From NCBI GenBank assembly GCA_007135435.1, contig SLIW01000097.1, positions 1-7,225 of the forward strand: a DNA stretch of 7,225 bases. The letters run 5' to 3'. Positions 1 to 6,874 of the stretch are shown piece after piece. The notes under the pieces are model-generated. The model was not told the DNA's origin and did not search any database. It saw nothing but the letters and a program-made list of their open reading frames with translations. Made by a program: the position numbers and the translations under genes. The number at the start of each line of letters is the position of its first letter. Positions within the stretch are counted from its first letter, which is position 1. Source of the stretch: Natronomonas sp. (GTDB lineage Archaea > Halobacteriota > Halobacteria > Halobacteriales > Haloarculaceae).

Positions 1-11
1 ACTTCGTTCGG

Positions 12-37
12 CTGCGCGGGCTGCGACTGGCGTGTTC
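12..37 (+). repeat. 26-nt module shared by both tRNA flanks, copy 1
   Basis: This 26-nt stretch ends in GCGTGTTC and runs directly into the inverted copy of the tRNA-Arg T-arm. The same module occurs on the minus strand at 7028-7053, next to the inverted copy of the tRNA-Asn T-arm. By hand alignment 22 of 26 positions match without gaps. The last four bases (GTTC) belong to the T-arm mimic in both cases, so about 18 of 22 matches are independent of tRNA sequence. What it does is unknown. Confidence 0.6.
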
Positions 38-126
38 AAATCTCCTCTCGTCCGTTTCCGGCGCGCGGACCGCTCGCTCCGCTCGCGATGTGGCGCGCCG
101 GAAAACGTCCGGACGGAGATTTGAAC
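34..126. repeat. Imperfect palindrome copying the 3' end of tRNA-Arg
   Basis: The left arm is 34-66 and the right arm 93-126. Pairing is 12 bp (GTTCAAATCTCC at 34-45 with 115-126, the tRNA T-arm), then a 7x7 unmatched internal loop (46-52 against 108-114), 2 bp, one bulged A (105), and 12 bp (TTTCCGGCGCGC at 55-66 with 93-104, the flank just beyond the tRNA). The apical loop is 67-92. The unmatched internal loop on the tRNA side coincides with the acceptor 3' strand. The loop itself holds the GCGAGC-type word repeated on the minus strand. Function is unknown: terminator, precursor-folding element and recombination-site relic are all possible. Confidence 0.75.
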
Positions 127-178
127 TCCGGTCCCTGGCTCCGCAAGCCAGGAGGATAGTCCACTACCCTACCCGGAC
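106..178 (-). tRNA. tRNA-Arg (anticodon GCG, reads CGC)
   Basis: Read on the minus strand this is a complete 73-nt cloverleaf. The acceptor GTCCGGG pairs with TCCGGAC (one G-U at 7-66). It has a normal D arm with GG in the loop, anticodon stem CTGGC/GCCAG closing the loop TTGCGGA with GCG at positions 34-36, and T stem CGGAG/CTCCG closing TTCAAAT. The discriminator is G and the next bases are TTT, so CCA is not encoded and must be added by the CCA enzyme. No intron is visible. CGC is expected to be a heavily used arginine codon in a genome of this GC content. The 3' T-arm and following flank are repeated in inverted orientation downstream. Confidence 0.96.
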
Positions 179-202
179 TCGACTGCAGGTAGCCCACTTC
201 GA

Positions 203-214
203 CGTATAGGGGTT
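203..214 (-). promoter_or_regulatory. Box A (TATA-like) for tRNA-Arg
   Basis: On the minus strand the sequence AACCCCTATACG lies about 25-36 bp upstream of the first tRNA base. This is the spacing expected for an archaeal TBP site feeding a tRNA gene. Confidence 0.5.
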
Positions 215-253
215 ACGGTTCACCCACCGCCGGCCCGGGAAAGACGTCGTCAA

Positions 254-266
254 TCGTTTTATTACC
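254..266 (+). promoter_or_regulatory. Box A for the DUF7504-like gene
   Basis: TTTTATTA (257-264) is the only strongly AT-rich patch between the divergent tRNA-Arg and this gene. It lies about 30 bp before ATG 290, which fits a leaderless haloarchaeal transcript. Confidence 0.6.
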
Positions 267-289
267 CCGTCGGGTGAACGGGTGGCACG

Positions 290-1009
290 ATGCCCACCGG
301 GGACGCCGTCGAGGAGACCCAAGGGGAGGGGACCCCCGATCACGAACTCGAAGCCGTCGCCGACAGCGAGCCCGGCGAGCGCCGGCCTCCTGCCCTCGAG
401 GACGCCGCGAACCTCCTCGTGCTCGCACCGACCATGGACGAGTCGGCGCGACGCGCCTACTACGAGGAGATCGTCCCGGACCGACCGATGGGTCACGACG
501 TCCTGGCGGTCGAGTACCGCCGGTCGCCGGACGAGTGGCTGGACGAGTGGCGACGGTACGCGGGCACCTCGCCGCGCCGCGCCGCCGTCGTGAGCGTCGA
601 CGACCTCACCCGTTCGACAGTCGCCGCCACGGCGTCGGGGTCCGACGGCGTGACGCCGGTCGGGTCCAACGCCGTGGTCTGCGTCGAGCGCCCCGACGAT
701 CTCACCGGCCTCGGGATCCGGATCCACCAGTGCCTCGACGAGTTCGAGGGTCCACGGACGGTGATCACGATCGACTCGCTGACGGTCCTGCTCCAGTACG
801 TCGAGACACGGGAGGCCTTCCGGTTCCTCCACGTCCTCACGAACCGGGTCGCGGGCGCCGACGCGGTCGCCCACTACCACATGGACCCCGCCGCCCACGA
901 CGACCGGACCATCGCGATCCTCGGGTCGCTGTTCGACGCCGTCGCCGAATACGCTGGGGAAGCGGCAGGGGACGAGGACGGGACCGCCTGGGCGGTCGAG
1001 GAACGGTAG
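290..1009 (+). CDS. DUF7504/HTR-like family protein, degenerate RecA/KaiC-like fold
   Basis: A 239-aa acidic soluble protein with no signal peptide or membrane segment. I recognise it as resembling the haloarchaeal proteins annotated DUF7504 or 'HTR-like'; this is family recall, not a search. Residues 1-38 are a low-complexity acidic lead. The strand NLLVLAP (41-47) sits where a RecA-type Walker A strand would be, but no GxxxxGK[TS] follows. TVITIDSLTVLL (158-169) resembles a KaiC/RecA Walker B strand with D162 followed by SLT. Next comes a helix FRFLHVLTNRV (178-187), then HYHMDPAAHDD (195-205). The fold therefore looks ATPase-like without an intact nucleotide-binding loop, and it may act as a regulator or binding partner. 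The start is ATG 290, about 30 bp after a good box A. It is monocistronic in appearance, with 223 bp to the next start. The biochemical function is unknown. Confidence 0.85.
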   Translation: MPTGDAVEETQGEGTPDHELEAVADSEPGERRPPALEDAANLLVLAPTMDESARRAYYEEIVPDRPMGHDVLAVEYRRSPDEWLDEWRRYAGTSPRRAAVVSVDDLTRSTVAATASGSDGVTPVGSNAVVCVERPDDLTGLGIRIHQCLDEFEGPRTVITIDSLTVLLQYVETREAFRFLHVLTNRVAGADAVAHYHMDPAAHDDRTIAILGSLFDAVAEYAGEAAGDEDGTAWAVEER

Positions 1010-1099
1010 CTGGGCGTCGGGGGACGGAAGGGATCGTCGAAGAACGGTAGCTGGACATCCAGGAACGACACCTGGCCATCGAGGACAGGTTTTCCTCTC
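996..1099. repeat. Degenerate 21-bp tandem repeat over the stop codon
   Basis: Units begin with TCG or TCC near 996, 1017, 1037, 1058 and 1079. The clearest pair shares GAACGGTAGCTGG: 996-1018 and 1037-1059 match at 20 of 23 positions, and 1058-1080 matches the second at about 17 of 23. The array begins in the last codons of the upstream gene and includes its TAG stop. The 21-bp period equals seven codons, so it may be a decayed C-terminal coding repeat. Confidence 0.5.
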
Positions 1100-1130
1100 T
1101 GGGTCTCCGGCCGAGCGAGGGTTTTTGGCC
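1086..1130 (+). terminator. Possible T-rich terminator region
   Basis: Two short T runs (TTTT at 1090-1093, TTTTT at 1122-1126) sit downstream of the DUF7504-like gene in otherwise GC-rich DNA. Archaeal transcription commonly stops at such tracts. No convincing stem precedes them, so this is a weak call. Confidence 0.3.
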
Positions 1131-1194
1131 GAAGGCGCGGCCATCGGACGGCATGCCGCTGGGCACCGCCGGCCGCCGTTCGCACCGACAACGA

Positions 1195-1212
1195 CAACGC
1201 TTTTCGGGAGGA
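1195..1212 (+). promoter_or_regulatory. rpa2 upstream signals: weak box A and GGAGG
   Basis: AACGCTTTTCGG lies about 30 bp before ATG 1233, a plausible but poor box A. GGAGG at 1207-1211 ends 6 nt before an alternative in-frame ATG at 1218, so it could be a Shine-Dalgarno for that start. The two signals support different starts. Confidence 0.4.
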
Positions 1213-1232
1213 CGTGCATGCCCTTCCTAGCA

Positions 1233-2696
1233 ATGGGCGCCATCGAGGACATCTACGCGGAGCTCGACGCCGACGTCTCCGAGGAGGAGTTCAGGGAGGC
1301 CGTCGAGGAGAAGGTCGAGCAGATGGGGGGACTGGCGGACGAGGAGACCGCTGCGATGCTCATCGCCCACGACCTCGACGGGGGCGAGGTCGAGACGATC
1401 GCCGACGTCGAGGCCGGGCTGAAGGAGGCGAAGTTCGTCGGCAAGGTGACGAGCGTGGGCGACCTCCGGACGTTCGAGCGGGACGGCGAGGACGACGACG
1501 GCCACGTCCTCAACCTCGAGCTCGCCGACGAGTCGGGGGCCATCCGGGTCGCGCTGTGGGACGAGGACGCCCTCGCCGCCGACGAGGAGCTCGAGGCCGG
1601 CCAGGTCCTCCGCGTGAAGGGCAGACCGAAGGAGGGCTTCAGCGGCCTCGAGGTGAGCGCCGACCGCGTCGAGCCCGACGAGGACACCGACATCGAGGTC
1701 GAGGTCGGCGGCGAGGCGACCGCCGACTCGCTGACCCTCGGCCAGTCGGACGTGTCGCTGCGCGGGGTCGTCCTCGGGACGGACGCGATCCGCACCTTCG
1801 AGCGCGACGACGGCTCGGAGGGCCGCGTCGCGAACCTGACCCTCGGCGACGAGACCGGCCGGGTCCGCGTCACGCTGTGGGACGAGCGGGCCGACCGCGC
1901 CGAGGAGCTGGAGGTGGGACAGAGCGTCGCGGTCGTCGACGGCTACGTCCGCGAGCGGGAGGGCGACCTGGAGCTGCACGTCGGCTCCCGCGGGGCCGTC
2001 GACGAGCTCGACGAGCCGGTCGAGTTCGTCCCGAAGGCGACCGACATCGACGACGTCGAGATCGGCCAGACGGTCGACATCGCCGGCGTCGTCCGCTCGG
2101 CGGACCCCGTGCGGACCTTCGACCGCGACGACGGCTCCGAGGGACAGGTTCGGAACGTCCGCGTACAGGACCGCACCGGCGACATCCGGGTCGCGCTGTG
2201 GGGCGACAAGGCGGACGTCGACCTCGGCGCCGGCGACGAGGTCCTCTGTGCCGACGTCGAGGTCCAGGAGGGGTGGCAGGACGACCTCGAGGCGTCGGCG
2301 GGCTGGCGCTCGACGGTGACGGTCCTGGACGGGCCGACCGGGGGAGCCGATCGATCGTCCGCCGAGGGGCCGACGGCTGGGGCGGCGACCGGCGATGGCG
2401 AGTCGGCGGGCCTCGACGCGTTCGCCGACGGGACGGCGGATGACGAGGCCAACGCTGGCGAGTCGGCGGCTGATGAGACGGCGGCTAGAGGAACGAAGGA
2501 AGGTGGTGGGTCGACCGACGCCGACGACCCAGAGACCTTCACCGGCACCGTCGTCCAGCCCGGCGACCCGGTGATCCTCGACGACGGCGAGGAGACCCTC
2601 CACGTGGAGACCGACGCGGACGTCCACCTCGGCCAGGAGGTGACCGTCCGCGGGCGGCGCGACGGCGACCGGTTCGTCGCCGAGGACGTGTTCTAG
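1233..2696 (+). CDS. rpa2: Replication protein A, three OB folds (RPA2-type ssDNA-binding protein)
   Basis: A 487-aa very acidic protein that binds single-stranded DNA in replication and repair. An N-terminal helical segment (1-65, with SEEEFREAVEEKVEQMGG) precedes three OB folds at about 66-147, 172-255 and 280-365. Each fold repeats the signature RTF[ED]RD...G.V.NL followed by G.IRVALWD or a close variant (80-109, 187-216, 294-323). A low-complexity linker (about 368-433) leads to a small C-terminal domain (434-487, FTGTVVQPGDPVIL...). There is only one cysteine (C339), so the zinc finger found in some archaeal RPAs is absent. Its stand-alone position beside the histone gene, without an RPA-associated protein gene, matches my memory of Haloferax RPA2 rather than RPA1 or RPA3. 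Start MGAIEDIYAEL is chosen by family recall; ATG 1218 (five extra residues, with GGAGG) is a real alternative. Confidence 0.92.
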   Translation: MGAIEDIYAELDADVSEEEFREAVEEKVEQMGGLADEETAAMLIAHDLDGGEVETIADVEAGLKEAKFVGKVTSVGDLRTFERDGEDDDGHVLNLELADESGAIRVALWDEDALAADEELEAGQVLRVKGRPKEGFSGLEVSADRVEPDEDTDIEVEVGGEATADSLTLGQSDVSLRGVVLGTDAIRTFERDDGSEGRVANLTLGDETGRVRVTLWDERADRAEELEVGQSVAVVDGYVREREGDLELHVGSRGAVDELDEPVEFVPKATDIDDVEIGQTVDIAGVVRSADPVRTFDRDDGSEGQVRNVRVQDRTGDIRVALWGDKADVDLGAGDEVLCADVEVQEGWQDDLEASAGWRSTVTVLDGPTGGADRSSAEGPTAGAATGDGESAGLDAFADGTADDEANAGESAADETAARGTKEGGGSTDADDPETFTGTVVQPGDPVILDDGEETLHVETDADVHLGQEVTVRGRRDGDRFVAEDVF

Positions 2697-2720
2697 GCCG
2701 AGGACGTCTTCTGGGGGCTC

Positions 2721-2735
2721 GGAACAATTAAGGCC
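2721..2735 (+). promoter_or_regulatory. Box A for the histone-deacetylase operon
   Basis: ACAATTAAG (2724-2732) is the AT-rich patch in the 60-bp gap after rpa2. It is centred about 29 bp before ATG 2757, as expected for a leaderless mRNA. It implies the histone operon can be transcribed separately from rpa2. Confidence 0.6.
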
Positions 2736-2756
2736 GCCTCGGCCCCCGGATGAGGT

Positions 2757-3190
2757 ATGAGCGTCGAGCTACCGTTCGCGCCGGTGGACACCGTCATCCG
2801 GCGGAACGCCGGAGGGTTGCGTGTCAGCGCCGGGGCGGCGGAGGAACTCGCCCGACGCATCCAGCGCCGCGGGGCGGCGCGGGCGGTCGAGGCGGCCGAG
2901 CGCGCCGAGGCGGACGGCCGGAAGACGCTGATGGCCGAGGACTTCGACGCGCCGGTCCTCGACACCGAGCGCCTCGAGCTGCCCGTCGCCCCCATCGACC
3001 GCATCGCGCGACTCGACATCGACGACCGCTTCCGGGTGTCGATGGACGCCCGGGTCGCCCTGGCCGGCGAGCTCGAGGCGTACGCGGACCGGGTCGCCGC
3101 GGCTGCGGCGTTCCTGGCCCGCCACGCCGACCGCCGGACCGTCAAGGCGGAGGACGTCGACGCCTACTACGAACTCGAACCGTACTTCGA

Positions 3191-3194
<4 letters not shown>
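2757..3194 (+). CDS. hstA: Archaeal histone, fused doublet
   Basis: A 145-aa protein made of two histone folds in one chain, so one polypeptide forms the equivalent of a dimer. Fold 1 runs from LPFAPVDTVIRRNAG (5-19) to RKTLMAEDF (55-63). Fold 2 runs from LPVAPIDRIARL (75-86) to RTVKAEDV (127-134). Both show the archaeal histone start (LP.AP.DRI.R) and the L2-loop/helix-3 signature (RKT..AED type). It is acidic overall (29 D/E against 22 K/R by hand count) and has only two lysines, K56 and K130, both in the L2-loop region. The start ATG 2757 follows a box A at leaderless spacing. The stop overlaps the ATG of the deacetylase gene (ATGA), so the two are probably co-transcribed and translationally coupled. 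Family known; DNA-compaction role in halophiles is debated. Confidence 0.96.
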
Positions 3195-4195
<1,001 letters not shown>

Positions 4196-4204
4196 CGGGA
4201 GTCG

Positions 4205-4256
4205 GTCACCCGGCCCGCCCACCCGGCCGGTGAACGGGGGGCGGTAGTGGCCACCG
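4205..4256. terminator. Hairpins between convergent genes
   Basis: TCACC (4206-4210) pairs with GGTGA (4229-4233) and GGCC (4212-4215) with GGCC (4225-4228), with one bulged C. A second inverted repeat follows (CGGT 4242-4245 with ACCG 4253-4256, around GTGGCCAC). No T tract follows, so a role in stopping transcription of the histone-deacetylase operon is only suggested. Confidence 0.3.
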
Positions 4257-4305
4257 CGTTACAGGACGAACTGGTGCCCCAGCCGCCGCTTACGAAACGG
4301 CACGC

Positions 4306-4320
4306 ACCCGGAGACCGGGT
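4306..4320 (-). terminator. Hairpin directly after the cca stop codon
   Basis: ACCCGG (4306-4311) and CCGGGT (4315-4320) form a perfect 6-bp stem with a 3-nt loop, immediately downstream of the cca TAG (4321-4323) on the minus strand. Only a short TTT follows about a dozen bases later, so it may be a weak terminator or 3'-end stabiliser. Confidence 0.4.
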
Positions 4321-5670
4321 CTACGGCCGGGGATCGAAGTACCGCGCCAGCTCGACCCCGAACTCCTCGGCCAGCGTGGCCAGCTCCTCGCCGCCGACGA
4401 GGAGCTCGTAGCCGTCCTCGAGCGCCGACTCGACGTGTGGGCCGAGCGAGATGTCGAAGAGGGTCGCCTCCAGGTGGCCGCCCGGCGTGCGCTCGTTCCG
4501 CGGGCGTTCGACGACGTAGCGGCCGACCTCGTCGATGTACGGCCCCGTCACGTCCGGGTCGTCGACGTAGGCGTCGTGGAACCCCTCGGCGTGCTCGCGG
4601 ACGCCGACCGGCGGCCCCCGGTGGCGCTCGACCGCCGGGCGCTCGGCGACGCCGCACTCGACGAGGAGGACCGCCGTCTCGCGGGCGAACCGGGCGCTCC
4701 GGAGGGGGTCGAACCCCGCCCGCTCGAGGGTCCCCTCGACGCCCGCGAGTGACTTGTCCAGCTGCGGGTAGAGCTGGTCGTCGACGACGTCGGGGGCCGC
4801 GAACCGGACCGCGACTGGCGTCGTCCCGCGCCGCTCGACCTGCGCGCGGACGTCCCCGCCGTCGAGCGGTGGTGGGTCGTGGGGGTCGAACAGCTCCTCC
4901 CGCGGATCCGCGCGCAGCTCGCGGGCGTAGTGGACGAGGCGGGCGACGTTGCGGGCCGAGCAGACCGCGGCGACGTTCCGTTCGGGGTCGGTCGGGTCGA
5001 CGACCACGAGCGGGTCGTCGAAGGTCCGGACGCCGTGGTCCTCGGGGTCGAGGACGACCGGCGGCTGCCAGTCGGCGGCCGCCTCGAGCAGCTCCCGGAA
5101 GCCGCCGTACTCGAGGACGAGGAGCTCGGTCAGGAACCCCGAGAAGCCCCTGGTCCGGAGGTTGCTCCCGTAGGCGCCGACGGCGGTGAGGAAGGCCTTC
5201 GCCAGCCGGACGTCGTCGGCCAGCGGGTCGATGCGACCCTCGAGGTACGCGTTGTGGAACGGCGTCCGGTCGACCGCCGAACGGATCTCGGTCGCGTCCT
5301 CCACGGCGTAGCAGGGGACGCAGTCGACGTCGAAGCCCCGGTAGGTACCCTTCACGTAGGGGTGCTCGGCGAACTCCTCGCGGCCGTCGGGGAGGACGGT
5401 CCAGCCGACCGCGAGGCCGTGGCTGCGGAGGTCCTCGCGGGGCAGGTCGGGCGGGAAGCAGACGAAGAGGTCCACGTCCCGCTCGCCCGAGATCCAGGTC
5501 CCGCGGGCCGTCGAGCCGACGAGGCGGACGTCCGCGTCGACCGGCAGCTCGTCGACGGCCGCCTCGGCGCGCTCGGTGAGGTCGGCGACCACCGCCTCGA
5601 GCTCGGCGACCTCCGACCCGTCGGGGACGACCCGGTCGCGGACCGCCTCGAGGACCGACTCCAGCGACAT
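4321..5670 (-). CDS. cca: CCA-adding tRNA nucleotidyltransferase (archaeal class I)
   Basis: A 449-aa cytosolic enzyme that builds or repairs the 3' CCA of tRNAs from CTP and ATP without a nucleic-acid template. The nucleotidyltransferase head shows GSTARGTW (52-59), the metal-binding pair D65 and D67 in RDVDLFV, and the third carboxylate in GFDVDCVPCY (112-121, probably D116). RTPFHNAYL (135-143), the helix beginning DDVRLAKAFL (152-161) and YGSNLRTRGFSGFLTELLVLEYGGF are typical of the archaeal central domain. The remainder is the archaeal-specific tail and body. Length is normal for the archaeal family. Start ATG 5670 follows a box A at leaderless spacing. It faces the histone-deacetylase operon and is separated from the upstream PAP2 gene by 186 bp with its own promoter. 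Both tRNA genes in the window lack encoded CCA, so their products need this enzyme. Confidence 0.96.
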   Translation of the reverse strand: MSLESVLEAVRDRVVPDGSEVAELEAVVADLTERAEAAVDELPVDADVRLVGSTARGTWISGERDVDLFVCFPPDLPREDLRSHGLAVGWTVLPDGREEFAEHPYVKGTYRGFDVDCVPCYAVEDATEIRSAVDRTPFHNAYLEGRIDPLADDVRLAKAFLTAVGAYGSNLRTRGFSGFLTELLVLEYGGFRELLEAAADWQPPVVLDPEDHGVRTFDDPLVVVDPTDPERNVAAVCSARNVARLVHYARELRADPREELFDPHDPPPLDGGDVRAQVERRGTTPVAVRFAAPDVVDDQLYPQLDKSLAGVEGTLERAGFDPLRSARFARETAVLLVECGVAERPAVERHRGPPVGVREHAEGFHDAYVDDPDVTGPYIDEVGRYVVERPRNERTPGGHLEATLFDISLGPHVESALEDGYELLVGGEELATLAEEFGVELARYFDPRP

Positions 5671-5689
5671 ACTCGCGGTTGCCCCGTCT

Positions 5690-5703
5690 GCCGGTAAAGC
5701 GTA
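5690..5703 (-). promoter_or_regulatory. Box A for cca
   Basis: On the minus strand ATACGCTTTACCGG lies about 20-33 bp upstream of the cca ATG, with TTTA at its core. Spacing fits a leaderless transcript. Confidence 0.55.
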
Positions 5704-5730
5704 TCGGTGCCGGGGCTCGTCGTCAGGACT

Positions 5731-5757
5731 CCAGGGACGCCAGGGACGCCGGGGACG
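5731..5757. repeat. 9-bp tandem repeat, three units
   Basis: CCAGGGACG at 5731-5739 and 5740-5748 is followed by CCGGGGACG at 5749-5757, differing at one base. It is noncoding and lies upstream of the cca promoter. Confidence 0.8.
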
Positions 5758-5806
5758 CCGCCACTGCCGGACGGGGAACCGTGATCCAGCGAGATATCGA
5801 TCGCCC

Positions 5807-5846
5807 GGCTGGCCGGCTGACCGGCTGGCCAGCTGCCCGGCTGCCC
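5807..5846. repeat. 8-bp tandem repeat, five units
   Basis: Units are GGCTGGCC (5807), GGCTGACC (5815), GGCTGGCC (5823), AGCTGCCC (5831) and GGCTGCCC (5839). The array starts just after the PAP2 stop on the minus strand. An 8-bp period is not codon-compatible, so it is an intergenic simple repeat, probably variable between strains. Confidence 0.8.
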
Positions 5847-5856
5847 ACCCGCCCGC

Positions 5857-6720
5857 TCAACGGTCCGTGGCGACGCCCGGGTGTCGCCGTTCCGCGATGG
5901 ACGCGAGCCGCGCCGCGGCGTGGGGCGTCGCGAGGACCAGGGTGATGGCGACCGCGGTGACGGCCACGAGCACCAGTGGTCCCTCGAGGGCTGTCATCCC
6001 GAGGTAGACGAGCCAGACGACGATCGGCAACACGACGGCGCCGAGGAGGGCGGTCATCCGTCGCGGAGCCGCGGGCGCGGGGGCCAGGAGGATCCACCAC
6101 ACGAGCGCACCGACCGTACCGCCGAGCACCAGCAGTGACGACTCGTAGCGCAACCCGCTCAGCGCCGCCCCGACGATGGCGCCGATAGCGCCGCCGGCGT
6201 AGAACACGGGAGGCACCCGTTCGCGTTCGCGTTCGCGCAACCGTACGGCGAGGGCCAGTACGGCCACGCCGAGAGCGAGACCGGCGAGCACGTCGGCGAC
6301 GTAGTGGACCCCGAGGACCACCCGCGAGGCGGAGACGAGCGCGACGACGATCGCCGCCACCGCGTACCGGAGCACCCGTGGCCCGCGGTCGTAGAGCGCC
6401 GCCAGCCCACCGTAGACGACGACCGCACCGGCGGCGTGACCGCTGGGGAGTCCGTAGCCCGTCTCGGCGACGAGGTGGAGCTCGGCCGGGGGCCGCGGGA
6501 GGGCGAACAGCTCCTTCAGCCCGACGGTCAGCCCCAGGACGAGGAGCATCGCGCCGACGAAGTACGCCCCGCGGTCGTGGTCGCCGAGCCAGTAGACCAC
6601 CGCGGCGAGCACGACGAAGAACAGCGGGTCGCCGAGGTCCGTGAGCGGGACGAACAGCTCGACGACCGCCTCGGGTAGTTCCTCCCGGGTCCCCTCGATC
6701 GCGCGCGTGCCGAACGGCAT
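5857..6720 (-). CDS. PAP2-family membrane phosphatase (type 2 phosphatidic acid phosphatase-like)
   Basis: A 287-aa multi-pass membrane protein of the lipid phosphatase/vanadium-haloperoxidase superfamily. All three catalytic blocks are intact: K69ELFALPR76P77 (KxxxxxxRP), PSGH at 92-95 with H95, and S132R133VVLGVH139YVAD143 (SRxxxxxHxxxD). Hydrophobic helices surround them (about 33-46, 52-68, 96-110, 118-131, 142-159), and further helices (about 171-190, 195-212, 222-242, 248-265) form a C-terminal membrane extension beyond the core family domain. A charged arginine/glutamate patch (160-168) divides the two halves. The likely substrate is a lipid or prenyl phosphate or pyrophosphate; sequence does not decide which. 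I chose ATG 6720 because GGGGAG stands 4 nt upstream; an in-frame ATG at 6765 would add 15 polar residues. No strong box A is visible. Confidence 0.9.
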   Translation of the reverse strand: MPFGTRAIEGTREELPEAVVELFVPLTDLGDPLFFVVLAAVVYWLGDHDRGAYFVGAMLLVLGLTVGLKELFALPRPPAELHLVAETGYGLPSGHAAGAVVVYGGLAALYDRGPRVLRYAVAAIVVALVSASRVVLGVHYVADVLAGLALGVAVLALAVRLRERERERVPPVFYAGGAIGAIVGAALSGLRYESSLLVLGGTVGALVWWILLAPAPAAPRRMTALLGAVVLPIVVWLVYLGMTALEGPLVLVAVTAVAITLVLATPHAAARLASIAERRHPGVATDR

Positions 6721-6835
6721 CGAACTCCCCTCGTTCCTCCCCGCGGAGTGGCGTGCGACGAGCACTTCAGTGTACCGCCGGTCGCGGATCCCGTCGGCTG
6801 CGACCGAGTCCCACGGCCCGACGGCGGAAGCGAAA

Positions 6836-6847
6836 GCCCTATTTGTC
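6836..6847 (+). promoter_or_regulatory. Box A for tRNA-Asn
   Basis: GCCCTATTTGTC is the TATA-like patch centred about 33 bp upstream of the tRNA-Asn 5' end, as expected for an archaeal tRNA promoter. The same intergenic space also separates the divergent PAP2 gene. Confidence 0.5.
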
Positions 6848-6874
6848 GAATCCGATTACGGACCTGTGCAGAGA

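Noticed and set aside
1125..1217. Upstream start at 1125 for rpa2
   Set aside because: The extra residues are not family-like and would overlap the likely promoter.
164..1252. A 362-codon open frame on the minus strand
   Set aside because: It is antisense to the DUF7504-like gene, runs across tRNA-Arg and shows no family motif; long antisense frames are expected at this GC content.
1227..2627. A 466-codon open frame on the minus strand
   Set aside because: It is antisense to the well-supported rpa2 gene and has no recognisable domain.
2750..3190. N-terminal extension of the deacetylase frame
   Set aside because: The extension is arginine/glycine-rich shadow of the histone gene; HDAC homology begins at the ATG at 3191.
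4879..5697. A 272-codon open frame on the plus strand
   Set aside because: It is the antisense shadow of cca, whose catalytic motifs are intact on the other strand.
6216..6238. CGTTCG repeat inside the PAP2 gene
   Set aside because: It encodes an in-frame Arg-Glu run in a loop between membrane helices and is ordinary coding low complexity.
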